Source of the DNA: Microvirga zambiensis WSM3693
GTDB lineage: Bacteria; Pseudomonadota; Alphaproteobacteria; Rhizobiales; Beijerinckiaceae
NCBI RefSeq assembly: GCF_016735695.1
Contig: NZ_JAERQD010000037.1
Location: 1-64,000, forward strand
DNA: 64,000 bases
Reading direction: 5' to 3'
Below, one piece after another: positions 33,145 to 40,705 of the stretch. Numbering within the stretch: the stretch's first letter is position 1; every line of letters starts with the position of its first letter. The notes under the pieces are model-generated. The model had not been told where the DNA came from. It ran no database searches and was given only the letters and a program-made list of their open reading frames with translations. The position numbers were made by a program, and so were the translations under genes.

Positions 33145-34481
33145 AGAACCTCCTTCAAGGCGGCACAGAAGGCCGCGCGGTCATCATCGGTGTTCACTTC
33201 GGTGGAAGCGACGAGCAGCAGGTTGTCGAGGCCGGCGCCAGGCAGGAGACGCGACGCGGGCACGCCGGCAAGCACGCCCTTCTCGGCGAGACGCTCGACC
33301 ACTTCGGCGGCGGGCTTTGTGAGCTTCACGGTGAACTCGTTGAAGAAGGTCTTGTTGAGAACCTCGACGCCCTTCACGGCGGCAAGCTGATCCGCCAGCT
33401 TCACCGCATTGGCATGGTTGATGCGGGCGAGCCGCGAGAGACCGGCTTCGCCGAGCAGCGTCATGTGAATGGTGAAGGCGAGCGAGCAAAGCCCTGAATT
33501 CGTGCAGATATTCGACGTCGCCTTGTCGCGGCGGATGTGCTGCTCGCGGGTCGACAGCGTCAGCACGAAGCCCCGGTTTCCATCCGCATCCACCGTCTCG
33601 CCGCAGAGGCGGCCCGGCATCTGGCGGATGTACTTCGACTGGGTGGCGAAGAGGCCCACGTAAGGCCCACCGAAATTCAGCGCATTGCCGATCGACTGCC
33701 CCTCGCCCACCACGATGTCGGCGCCCATGCTTCCGGGCGACCTCAGCAGGCCCAGCGACACCACTTCGGTGAAGACAGCGATCAGCAATGCGCCGTGCTG
33801 ATGCGCCTTGTCGGCGATGGGCTTCAGGTCGCGCACGTTGCCGAACACGTCCGGCGACTGCACGACGACGCAGGAGGTGGTGTCGTCGATCTGCGCGAGA
33901 ATGTCCTCGGTGCCGGTCACGTCCGGCGCGAGGATAATCGTTTCGTCGCTCGCCATGTCGGAGAGCGTCTTCACCACATCGGCATAGTGCGGATGCAGGC
34001 CGCCCGAGAGCACGGCCTTGCGGCGCTTGGTGACGCGATGCGCCATCAACACCGCCTCGCCCGTGCCGGTGGAGCCGTCATACATGGAGGCGTTCGCCAC
34101 ATCCATGCCGGTGAGCGTGGCCACTTGAGTCTGGAACTCGAACAGATATTGCAGCGTCCCTTGAGCGATCTCGGGCTGATACGGCGTGTAGCTCGTCAGG
34201 AACTCGGAGCGCTGGATCAGGTGATCGACGGTTGCGGGCACGTGGTGCTTGTAGGCGCCGGCGCCCACGAAGAACGGCACGCTCGAGGCCGAGACGTTCT
34301 TCGCGGACATGCGGGAGAGGATGCGCTCCACCTCCAATTCGCCCTTGCGGCGCGGCAGATCCACCGGCTCCGTCAGGAGCAGGTTTTGCGGCACATCGGC
34401 GAACAGCTCGTCAACATGGTTGACGCCGATCCGCGCGAGCATCTCGCCGCGGTCGGTGTCGGACAAAGGCAAATAGCGCAT
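33141..34481 (-). CDS. gcvPA: Glycine dehydrogenase (decarboxylating) subunit 1
   Basis: First half of the split P-protein. The 446-residue product starts MRYLPLSDTDRGEMLARIGV and has SFVPFFVGAGAYKHHVPAT-type residues (seen as VPFFVGAGAYKHHVPATVD), YTPYQPEIAQGTLQYLFEFQ and NASMYDGSTGTGEAVLMA, all family hallmarks. It carries the N-terminal PLP-fold domain without the catalytic lysine, which lies in subunit 2. It follows the OsmC gene by 18 bp. The split form is common in Rhizobiales such as Methylobacterium, whereas rhizobia often have a fused gcvP. Confidence 0.96.
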   Translation of the reverse strand: MRYLPLSDTDRGEMLARIGVNHVDELFADVPQNLLLTEPVDLPRRKGELEVERILSRMSAKNVSASSVPFFVGAGAYKHHVPATVDHLIQRSEFLTSYTPYQPEIAQGTLQYLFEFQTQVATLTGMDVANASMYDGSTGTGEAVLMAHRVTKRRKAVLSGGLHPHYADVVKTLSDMASDETIILAPDVTGTEDILAQIDDTTSCVVVQSPDVFGNVRDLKPIADKAHQHGALLIAVFTEVVSLGLLRSPGSMGADIVVGEGQSIGNALNFGGPYVGLFATQSKYIRQMPGRLCGETVDADGNRGFVLTLSTREQHIRRDKATSNICTNSGLCSLAFTIHMTLLGEAGLSRLARINHANAVKLADQLAAVKGVEVLNKTFFNEFTVKLTKPAAEVVERLAEKGVLAGVPASRLLPGAGLDNLLLVASTEVNTDDDRAAFCAALKEVL

Positions 34482-34499
34482 CGGTAAGAAACCTTACGA

Positions 34500-34982
34500 T
34501 TAGTGCGAGGGAATGCCCGCCACGACAATCTCCGTGATGACGGAATTGGCGATGAAGCATTCCTGGTGGGAAATGTGATGCAGGTCGGCGATCTGCTCGG
34601 GCGTCGGGATCTTGTCGCCCGAGAACTTGATCTCGGGGTCCAATGTCACCTTGGACACATACAGCTTGCCCTTCTCGTTGGGCGTCATGATGCCGAGGGC
34701 GTGATCCACATAGCTGTCGATCACGTAGCGCTTCTTGGCAGCGATCGAGAGGAAGGTGAGCATGTGGCAGCTCGACACCGCCGCGACGAAAGCCTCCTCC
34801 GGATCGACGGCATCCTCCCGCGAGAGCGGCAGCGGCACCACCGACGGCGATGCGGATGCGAGAACCTCGATGCCGCAATCGAACGACCAGGAATGGCCGC
34901 GGCTGTAGCGGCTATCTGAAAAGGTCGCGCCGTCGCGGCTCCAGCGGACGGTAGCTGTGTATTCGTGTGCGTCGTGTGACAT
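34500..34982 (-). CDS. OsmC-family peroxiredoxin within the gcv operon
   Basis: The 160-residue protein has both redox cysteines of OsmC/Ohr proteins: AVSSCHMLTFLSIAAKK and HHISHQECFIANSVIT. OsmC proteins reduce organic hydroperoxides with thiols, often using a lipoylated partner and lipoamide dehydrogenase. It sits between gcvH and gcvPA with gaps of 30 and 18 bp, so it is part of the glycine-riboswitch transcript. The link to the lipoyl-carrier GcvH is suggestive: lipoyl-dependent reduction of the peroxiredoxin is possible but not shown by the sequence. Confidence 0.9.
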   Translation of the reverse strand: MSHDAHEYTATVRWSRDGATFSDSRYSRGHSWSFDCGIEVLASASPSVVPLPLSREDAVDPEEAFVAAVSSCHMLTFLSIAAKKRYVIDSYVDHALGIMTPNEKGKLYVSKVTLDPEIKFSGDKIPTPEQIADLHHISHQECFIANSVITEIVVAGIPSH

Positions 34983-35012
34983 GGTGCCCCCCTTTATTTG
35001 CGATCGCTGTTT

Positions 35013-35387
35013 TCAGCTGATCGACTTCACAAACTCCTGATACTGTTCCTCGGTCATGAGGCCGTCGAGCTCGCTCGGATTCGTCAGGCGGATCTTCATG
35101 AACCAGCCGCGGCCGGCGGGATCCTCGTTGACCGTGCCGGGCGAAGCTTCGAGATCGCGGTTGACGTCGACCACCTCGCCGGAGACGGGTGCGTAGACTT
35201 CGCTTGCCGCCTTCACGCTTTCGACGACGGCCGCTTCATCACCCTTCGACAGATTCTTGCCGACGCTCGGCAGTTCCACGAACACGACATCGCCGAGCTG
35301 GCCCTGCGCATAATCGGAAATGCCGACGATGCCGGCATCGCCCTCGACGCGGATATATTCGTGATCCTTGGTGTAGCGCGTGGTCAT
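35013..35387 (-). CDS. gcvH: Glycine cleavage system H protein
   Basis: Lipoyl-carrier protein that shuttles the aminomethyl group among P, T and L proteins. The 124-residue product begins YTKDHEYIRVEGDAGIVGIS and has the lipoylation site in GDEAAVVESVKAASEVYAPV (the Lys of SVKAA). The C-terminus GWFMKIRLTNPSELDGLMTE is typical. It is second in the operon, 25 bp behind gcvT, and is followed by the OsmC gene. Lipoamide dehydrogenase is not in the window. Confidence 0.97.
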   Translation of the reverse strand: MTTRYTKDHEYIRVEGDAGIVGISDYAQGQLGDVVFVELPSVGKNLSKGDEAAVVESVKAASEVYAPVSGEVVDVNRDLEASPGTVNEDPAGRGWFMKIRLTNPSELDGLMTEEQYQEFVKSIS

Positions 35388-35411
35388 GATGAATTCCCTC
35401 TTCTTGAAATG

Positions 35412-36560
35412 TCAGCGCTTGTAGCGATGCGGTGCGAACGGCATGGCCGCGACCTTGGCCGGCAGCGGCTTGCCGCGAACGACGAGATGAAGATCGGTGC
35501 CGATGGCGGACACGTCCTTCGCCACATAGCCCATGGCGACCGGGCCGTTGACGGTAGGGCCGAAGCCGCCGGAGGTCACGATGCCGACCTCGCGCCCGTC
35601 GGGCGTGGTGATGACAGCACCCTCGCGGGCCGGGGCGCGGCCTTCGGGCCTGATGCCGACGCGAACGCGGGAAGCACCGTCCTTGATCTCACTCTGGACG
35701 CGGGCGGCGCCCGGAAAGCCCCCCTCCTCGCGGCGGCGCTTCTGGATCGACCAGATCAGGCCGGCTTCGATGGGCGAGGTCGTAGTGTCGATGTCGTGGC
35801 CGTAGAGGCAGAGCCCCGCCTCGAGCCGGAGCGAATCGCGCGCGCCGAGGCCGATGGCCTTCACCTCCGGATCGGCGAGGAGCTTGGTCCAGAGCTTGGC
35901 CGCATCCTCACCATGGCAGGAGATCTCGAAGCCGTCCTCGCCGGTATAGCCGGAGCGGGAGACGTGGCACCAGATGCCGTCGATCTGCACATCGGCGGAC
36001 ATCATGAACGGCAGGCCTGCCGTCTCGGGCGCGAGCCTGGCGAGAACCGCCTCGGCGGACGGTCCCTGCAGGGCCATCAGGCCGAGATCGTCCTTGCGGT
36101 TGAGGCTGACGCCCTTGGGCAGGCGAGCCTGGATATGGGCGTAGTCCTGCTCCTTCATGGAGGCGTTCACGACGAGATAGAGCCAGCCCTCGTGGCCGGG
36201 CGCGCCGACGCGGGTGACCATGAGGTCGTCGAGGATGCCGGCGTCGTCGGCGAGTAGCTGCGAATAGCGCTGCTGGTTGGGCTTCAGGTTCAGCACATCG
36301 GCGGGAATCAGCGCCTCGAGGGCCTTCGCCACGGTCTCATGGCTCTTGTCCTCGGCGACGAGGAAGGCCTGGCCCATGTGGGAGACGTCGAACAGGCCCG
36401 CATGCTCGCGGGTCCAGTTGTGCTCGGTCAGGATGCCGGTGGGGTACTGCACCGGCATGTCGTAGCCGGCGAAGGGCACCATGCGGGCGCCAAGGGCCAC
36501 ATGCTCGGCATGGAGCGGGGTTTTCAGGAGCGGCTCGTCGCTATGTACCGGCTCGGCCAT
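35412..36560 (-). CDS. gcvT: Aminomethyltransferase (T protein)
   Basis: Transfers the methylene group from aminomethyl-lipoyl GcvH to tetrahydrofolate, releasing ammonia. The 382-residue product has RMVPFAGYDMPVQYPTGILTE, HAGLFDVSHMGQ, and the folate-site region RSGYTGEDGFEISC; the C-terminal barrel domain has GREVGIVTSGGFGPTVNGPV. It is the first gene behind the tandem glycine riboswitch, with a leader of about 58 nt between the second aptamer and the ATG. Confidence 0.97.
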   Translation of the reverse strand: MAEPVHSDEPLLKTPLHAEHVALGARMVPFAGYDMPVQYPTGILTEHNWTREHAGLFDVSHMGQAFLVAEDKSHETVAKALEALIPADVLNLKPNQQRYSQLLADDAGILDDLMVTRVGAPGHEGWLYLVVNASMKEQDYAHIQARLPKGVSLNRKDDLGLMALQGPSAEAVLARLAPETAGLPFMMSADVQIDGIWCHVSRSGYTGEDGFEISCHGEDAAKLWTKLLADPEVKAIGLGARDSLRLEAGLCLYGHDIDTTTSPIEAGLIWSIQKRRREEGGFPGAARVQSEIKDGASRVRVGIRPEGRAPAREGAVITTPDGREVGIVTSGGFGPTVNGPVAMGYVAKDVSAIGTDLHLVVRGKPLPAKVAAMPFAPHRYKR

Positions 36561-36614
36561 CGGATTTCCTCAAAGGTGCGCGTTCCATCGAGCCTTGCGG
36601 CCCGTTGCTCTGCG

Positions 36615-36803
36615 CCCCCTCTGTCCCGAGACCTGAGAGATTTCCCTCACCGCTTCTGCGGCGGGTTACGCCCGTCGGTGGGCGACACCATGGCGTCGCC
36701 GCTTTCCAGAGTGCCAGCTCCCGCGCGGTCCTTTGGCCTGAGCGTTTCCGGGGCGGTTGCGCCTTCGGCGCCGGGCTCTAAGCCCGGTCTCTTCCGCGGG
36801 GAT
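36615..36803 (-). promoter_or_regulatory. Tandem glycine riboswitch
   Basis: Two gcvT-type aptamers precede gcvT on the minus strand. The first (about 36724-36803) has CGCCGAAGGCGCAAC and CTCAGGCCAAAGGACCG; the second (about 36615-36722) has the stem GGCGACGCC and CTCAGGTCTCGGGACAGAG. These are the conserved core residues of the glycine aptamer. A TTGACA at 36842-36847 (minus strand) is a possible -35 element of the operon. In known cases glycine turns on expression of the cleavage operon. Confidence 0.92.
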
Positions 36804-36898
36804 CATCGGCTGGGTTTAGCTCTGAAGAGGAAATGACCTCCTGTCAACAAAGAGGAGTGACTCAGTTTGAGTTCTGATTGAGTTCCGACCGGGCCGCT

Positions 36899-36934
36899 GT
36901 CATTCCGGGGCCGCGTAGCGGAACCCGGAATGAC
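36899..36934. repeat. Family E-type hairpin
   Basis: GTCATTCCGG and CCGGAATGAC arms around GGCCGCGTAGCGGAACC-like sequence. It lies in the divergent gap between the gcv riboswitch and the CorC-type gene; the rest of the gap up to 37086 shows no gene. Confidence 0.7.
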
Positions 36935-37086
36935 GGGCGGAGGCAAACTGAGCCACTACCCGACAAAGCAGGGCGATCCTTCTCACCCTTTAATTGACGG
37001 CAGCCCCCCGACGCTCCATCTTAAGGGCCATCTTTTCACAGAAGGGGAGAAGCGCGGCCTGATCCGGTCAGCAGCTCCTTGCATCG

Positions 37087-38391
37087 TTGCTAGAACTGAT
37101 CATCGCTCTCGCTCTCGTCGCCCTCAACGGCGTCTTCGCTCTTTCCGAACTTGCCATCGTCTCCGCCCGGCGGCCCCGTCTCAAGGCCATGGCCGAGCAG
37201 GGCCGCTCCGGTGCCGGCACGGCCTTGATTCTCATGGAGGATTCGGGCCGGTTCCTGTCCACGGTCCAGATCGGCATCACCCTCGTCGGCATCCTGGCCG
37301 GCGCCTTCTCCGGCGCCGCGCTCGGCGACCGGCTGACCCAGATCCTCTTAGGCCAGGGCATGCCCGAGGGCGCGGCCGAACCCCTGGGCTACGGCCTCGT
37401 GATCGGCGCGATCACCTATCTTTCCATCGTCATCGGCGAGCTGGTGCCGAAGCAGCTGGCGCTCCGCAACCCGGAGACCATCGCCTGCACCATGGCCCCC
37501 CTGATGCTGGTGCTCTCGAAGGTCGCGGCCCCCGCGGTCTGGCTCCTGAATGCCTCCACCAGCCTGATCTTCCGCCTGATCGGCACCAAGTCCGACGATT
37601 CGTCGACCGTGACCGAAGAGGAGATCAAGCTGCTCGTCGGCGAGGCCGAGAGCGCCGGCGTCATCGAGGAGGAGGAGCGGCGGATGATCTCGGGCGTGCT
37701 CCGCCTCGGCGACCGGACGGTGCGCGGCCTCATGACGCCGCGGACGGATGTGGACTGGATCGACCTCGACGACGACGACGAGACGATCCGCCAGCTGCTG
37801 ATCGAGACCCCGCATTCGCGCCTGCCCGTCAGCGAGAACACGCCCGACAACGTGATCGGCGTCGTGCAGTCGCGCGAGCTGCTGGCATCCATGCTGTCCG
37901 GCCAGCCGCTCGACATCCGCAAGCATGTTCAGCAGGCACCGGTGATTCCGGATACGCTCTATGCTCTCGATGCACTCGCCACACTCCGCGACGCGGAGGT
38001 GCCGATGGCGCTGGTTCATGACGAATACGGGCATTTCGAGGGGGTCGTGACCCCGGCCGATGCGCTGGAGGCCATCGTCGGCGCCTTCCGGTCCGACGGC
38101 GAGGCTCCGGAGCCCGATGCGGTCCGGCGCGAGGACGGCTCATGGCTGCTCGCGGGCTCCATGCCCGTCGACGAAATGGCCGAGATTCTCGGGGTGACCC
38201 TGCCGGAGAGCCGGAGCTACCACACGGTCGGCGGCCTCGTGATCAGCGAGCTTCAGCACCTGCCGACCACGGGCGAACATGTGGAGACGCTCGGCTGGCG
38301 CTTCGAGGTCATCGACCTCGACGAGCGCCGGATCGACAAGGTCCTTGCCATTCCGCTCAACCAGCGCGCGGGCGCGGCGGTGCTTTATTAG
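37087..38391 (+). CDS. CorC/HlyC-family membrane protein (DUF21, CBS pair)
   Basis: The 434-residue protein has three to four N-terminal membrane helices of the CNNM/DUF21 domain (about 1-190, with NGVFALSELAIVSARRPRLK and TYLSIVIGELVPKQLALRNP), two CBS motifs (VRGLMTPRTDVDWIDL and the following VPMALVHDEYGHFEGVVTPA), and a C-terminal CorC/HlyC transporter-associated domain (GSWLLAGSMPVDEMAEILG). Relatives are implicated in magnesium efflux or tolerance, and older annotations call them hemolysins. The only suitable start is a TTG at 37087, without a clear ribosome site. Its stop overlaps that of the convergent lipoprotein gene by 4 bp. Confidence 0.9.
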   Translation: MLELIIALALVALNGVFALSELAIVSARRPRLKAMAEQGRSGAGTALILMEDSGRFLSTVQIGITLVGILAGAFSGAALGDRLTQILLGQGMPEGAAEPLGYGLVIGAITYLSIVIGELVPKQLALRNPETIACTMAPLMLVLSKVAAPAVWLLNASTSLIFRLIGTKSDDSSTVTEEEIKLLVGEAESAGVIEEEERRMISGVLRLGDRTVRGLMTPRTDVDWIDLDDDDETIRQLLIETPHSRLPVSENTPDNVIGVVQSRELLASMLSGQPLDIRKHVQQAPVIPDTLYALDALATLRDAEVPMALVHDEYGHFEGVVTPADALEAIVGAFRSDGEAPEPDAVRREDGSWLLAGSMPVDEMAEILGVTLPESRSYHTVGGLVISELQHLPTTGEHVETLGWRFEVIDLDERRIDKVLAIPLNQRAGAAVLY

Positions 38392-38963
38392 CCGCGACGC
38401 CCGGTACCGGTGCCGGTCCCGAGGCCAACCTCGATCTCGAAGCTGTTGGCATTGGCGGCCGGAACCACGATGCCCTCCTCGATCACGGAGACCGTCGCCT
38501 GGGTCTGGCCTGCCGGGATCGCCGCCGCCACGCGGCGGGTCCGGTTGGCGAAGACGGTGGAGCCGTCCTTCACCACGATATGGACCGGAATGTCGTAGCG
38601 GCCTGCGGACCCGCCGACGCCCAGAAGCGCCCTTGCCTCCACGCCGATTCTGACCAGAGTCGAGCCGTCCGTCTGGCCGACGCATTCGCGGGCGATCTCG
38701 CCGAGAGTGAGCTGGCTGCGCACCGAGCCGGCCTCGCCGCCGCCGCGAACCTGGAGGACCGAGCCGCCGTCGAAGACCTCGATGCTCGGGCAATAGACGT
38801 CGCGGTTCACAACGGCCTGGGGAGGCGGCCGCGTCATTCCGCCGGTCAGCAGCATTTCGCCGACCCCGATGCTGCCCTGTCCCGGTGAACTGCAGCCCGC
38901 CAGCGCCGTCAGGCCGAGCACGGCGAGCGTCCATCCGGCCTTCCGGCTCAATCCATCTCTCAT
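38388..38963 (-). CDS. Putative outer-membrane or periplasmic lipoprotein
   Basis: The 191-residue product starts MRDGLSRKAGWTLAVLG and has the lipobox LTALAGC, so Cys near residue 23 should be lipidated. The mature part is rich in beta-like segments (VRIGVEARALLGVGGSAGRY, DIPVHIVVKDGSTVFANRTR) and ends in a glycine/threonine-rich tail GLGTGTGTGRRG. I do not recognise a functional domain beyond similarity to conserved alphaproteobacterial hypothetical lipoproteins. An earlier ATG at 39026 is in frame but spoils the signal peptide. The IalB-type gene lies 28 bp upstream in the same direction, so both may be co-transcribed. Confidence 0.8.
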   Translation of the reverse strand: MRDGLSRKAGWTLAVLGLTALAGCSSPGQGSIGVGEMLLTGGMTRPPPQAVVNRDVYCPSIEVFDGGSVLQVRGGGEAGSVRSQLTLGEIARECVGQTDGSTLVRIGVEARALLGVGGSAGRYDIPVHIVVKDGSTVFANRTRRVAAAIPAGQTQATVSVIEEGIVVPAANANSFEIEVGLGTGTGTGRRG

Positions 38964-38991
38964 GATCGCCCCCAGTCTTTTCTTCAATCTG

Positions 38992-39516
38992 TTACGGAAG
39001 GGCGTCGAACCCTGCCGCGAATCCATTCAGGGACACGGGAATGCCGATCCCCTCCTCCGGCGTCTGGAACACGATGAAGGTGGCCTGCTGGCCGGTCTTC
39101 ATCTGGCTGATCAGACTGTCCTCCATCACGACCTCGGCGACGCAGCCGGTCGCCAGGCAACGCACGAAGCCGGCGCGGCCGATATCCGTCTGGTCGATCT
39201 TGAGGCCGAGGCCCGAGGGCAACAGAATACCCAGAGGCGCGACGACGCGCAGGAGGCGGCTTTTGCCGTCGGCGGTTTTCAACACGATAATGACGAGCGT
39301 GACGTTGGGGCGGTCCTCGGCCACCACGTTCTGCACGAGGGCGCATTGCTCGGCCGTCGCTCCGGCAGGCGTCTCGCAGCGCATCTGCCACTCGCCGTAG
39401 GTGTTCTTGACCATGCCCTGAGCGCCGGCTCCGCTGGCTCCCAACAGGGCCGAGAGCCCCAGGAATGCCGCCGCACCGGAACGAACCCACCGCGATGCGC
39501 CCATCGGTTTCTCCAT
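38992..39516 (-). CDS. Invasion-associated locus B (IalB) family protein
   Basis: The 174-residue secreted protein has a signal peptide (GAAAFLGLSALLGASGAGAQ) and the IalB pattern GEWQMRCETP, EQCALVQNVVAEDRPNVTL, VVAPLGILLPSGLGLKIDQT, and the paired cysteines FVRCLATGCVAEV. The four cysteines suggest two disulfides. IalB proteins are widespread in Rhizobiales; an invasion role is known only in Bartonella and should not be assumed here. I start at an ATG at 39516; a much longer frame runs on through the antisense of coxB and is discarded. Confidence 0.88.
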   Translation of the reverse strand: MEKPMGASRWVRSGAAAFLGLSALLGASGAGAQGMVKNTYGEWQMRCETPAGATAEQCALVQNVVAEDRPNVTLVIIVLKTADGKSRLLRVVAPLGILLPSGLGLKIDQTDIGRAGFVRCLATGCVAEVVMEDSLISQMKTGQQATFIVFQTPEEGIGIPVSLNGFAAGFDALP

Positions 39517-39703
39517 TCGCGAATCCCTCTGACGAGGGCAGCGGCCATCGCCGCTTCGATCCATCTTTGGCCCCGTTGGGACCATGGCAGGGGCCGCGAT
39601 GTCAAGCGAGAGAGGCCGTTTGGCAGGTCGAAATGCTTTTTGGCGGTTATGACGCACAGTTTGGAACGCTTCTACCGTTGCGCTTGAGCGCGTCCTGTGG
39701 TCT

Positions 39704-39717
39704 TTGACGCAGATCAA
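39704..39717 (+). promoter_or_regulatory. FNR/FixK-type box upstream of the cytochrome oxidase operon
   Basis: TTGACGCAGATCAA matches the TTGA(T/C)-N4-(A/G)TCAA consensus of CRP/FNR-family regulators; the dyad extends to CTTTGA-N6-TCAAAG at 39702-39719. It lies 102 nt upstream of the coxB start. The region 39517-39819 holds no gene. Confidence 0.6.
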
Positions 39718-39819
39718 AGGTGATGGCGCAAGCCGGGCGCCGATTTCTGCATGCCCGCGCCTTCCCCGATGCTTTCTATGGCCTTGCGCCATCACATCTT
39801 TAGGAGCTTTGGAACGCCG

Positions 39820-40677
39820 ATGCGGATCGAGAATGCACGTCGATCGGTGACCGCCCTCTCCACGGCAGCGGTCGCACTTGTGTTGGGCATAAGTGAGGCA
39901 TCGGCTGCGGCCGGCCGGCCCTCCCCCTGGGAAATGGGCATGCAGGACATGGTCACCGAGTTGGGACAGAGCGTGTCCAACTTCCATACCTATCTGCTCT
40001 GGTTGATCACGGTGGTCAGCCTCTTCGTGCTGGCGCTGCTCATTGCGGTCGTCGTACGCTTCAACGAGAACAAGAATCCGGTTCCCTCCAAGACCACGCA
40101 CAACACCCTTCTCGAGGTCGCCTGGACCATCGTTCCGGTGCTGATCCTCGTGGCGATCGCCATTCCCTCCTTCCGCCTCCTGCGCCAGCAGCTCGTTCCG
40201 CCGCAGGCCGACCTCGTGGTCAAGGCGACCGGCTTTTCCTGGTACTGGGGCTACGAGTATCCCGCCGATCAGGGCGGCGGCTTCAAGTTCGATTCGAACA
40301 TGATCACCGAAGCCAAGGACCTGAAGCCCGATCAGCCGCGTCTGCTCGGCGCCGACAACGCCATGGTCGTTCCGGTCGGCAAGGTCGTGCGCGTCCAGGT
40401 GACCTCCGCCGACGTGATCCACGCCTTCGCCATGCCGTCCTTCTACATCAAGGTCGATGCCGTTCCCGGTCGCCTGAACGAGACCTGGTTCAAGGCCGAG
40501 AAGGAAGGCGTCTATTTCGGCCAGTGCTCCGAACTCTGCGGCAACGGCCATCCCTACATGCCGATCGAAATCCGCGTCGTGAGCGAGCAGCAATTTGCCG
40601 CTTGGCTTGCCGAGGCGAAGCAGAAGTATGCTTCGACCGAAAGCTCTGCCCCGCTCAAGTTCGCCACCGCTCAGTAA
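39820..40677 (+). CDS. coxB: Cytochrome c oxidase subunit II
   Basis: Carries the CuA centre that accepts electrons from cytochrome c. The 285-residue protein begins with a signal peptide (ALSTAAVALVLGISEASAA), has two membrane helices (about 50-75 and 95-120), and the CuA ligands in VIHAFAMPSF and GQCSELCGNGHPYM. The aromatic stretch FSWYWGYEYP is the electron-entry patch. I use the ATG at 39820, since AGGAG lies upstream and the signal peptide fits; an ATG at 39751 is in frame. It is the first gene of the aa3-type oxidase operon. No CXXCH heme c motif is fused. Confidence 0.96.
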   Translation: MRIENARRSVTALSTAAVALVLGISEASAAAGRPSPWEMGMQDMVTELGQSVSNFHTYLLWLITVVSLFVLALLIAVVVRFNENKNPVPSKTTHNTLLEVAWTIVPVLILVAIAIPSFRLLRQQLVPPQADLVVKATGFSWYWGYEYPADQGGGFKFDSNMITEAKDLKPDQPRLLGADNAMVVPVGKVVRVQVTSADVIHAFAMPSFYIKVDAVPGRLNETWFKAEKEGVYFGQCSELCGNGHPYMPIEIRVVSEQQFAAWLAEAKQKYASTESSAPLKFATAQ

Positions 40678-40705
40678 TTGTAAGAAGGACCACAGAGGTC
40701 TCATC

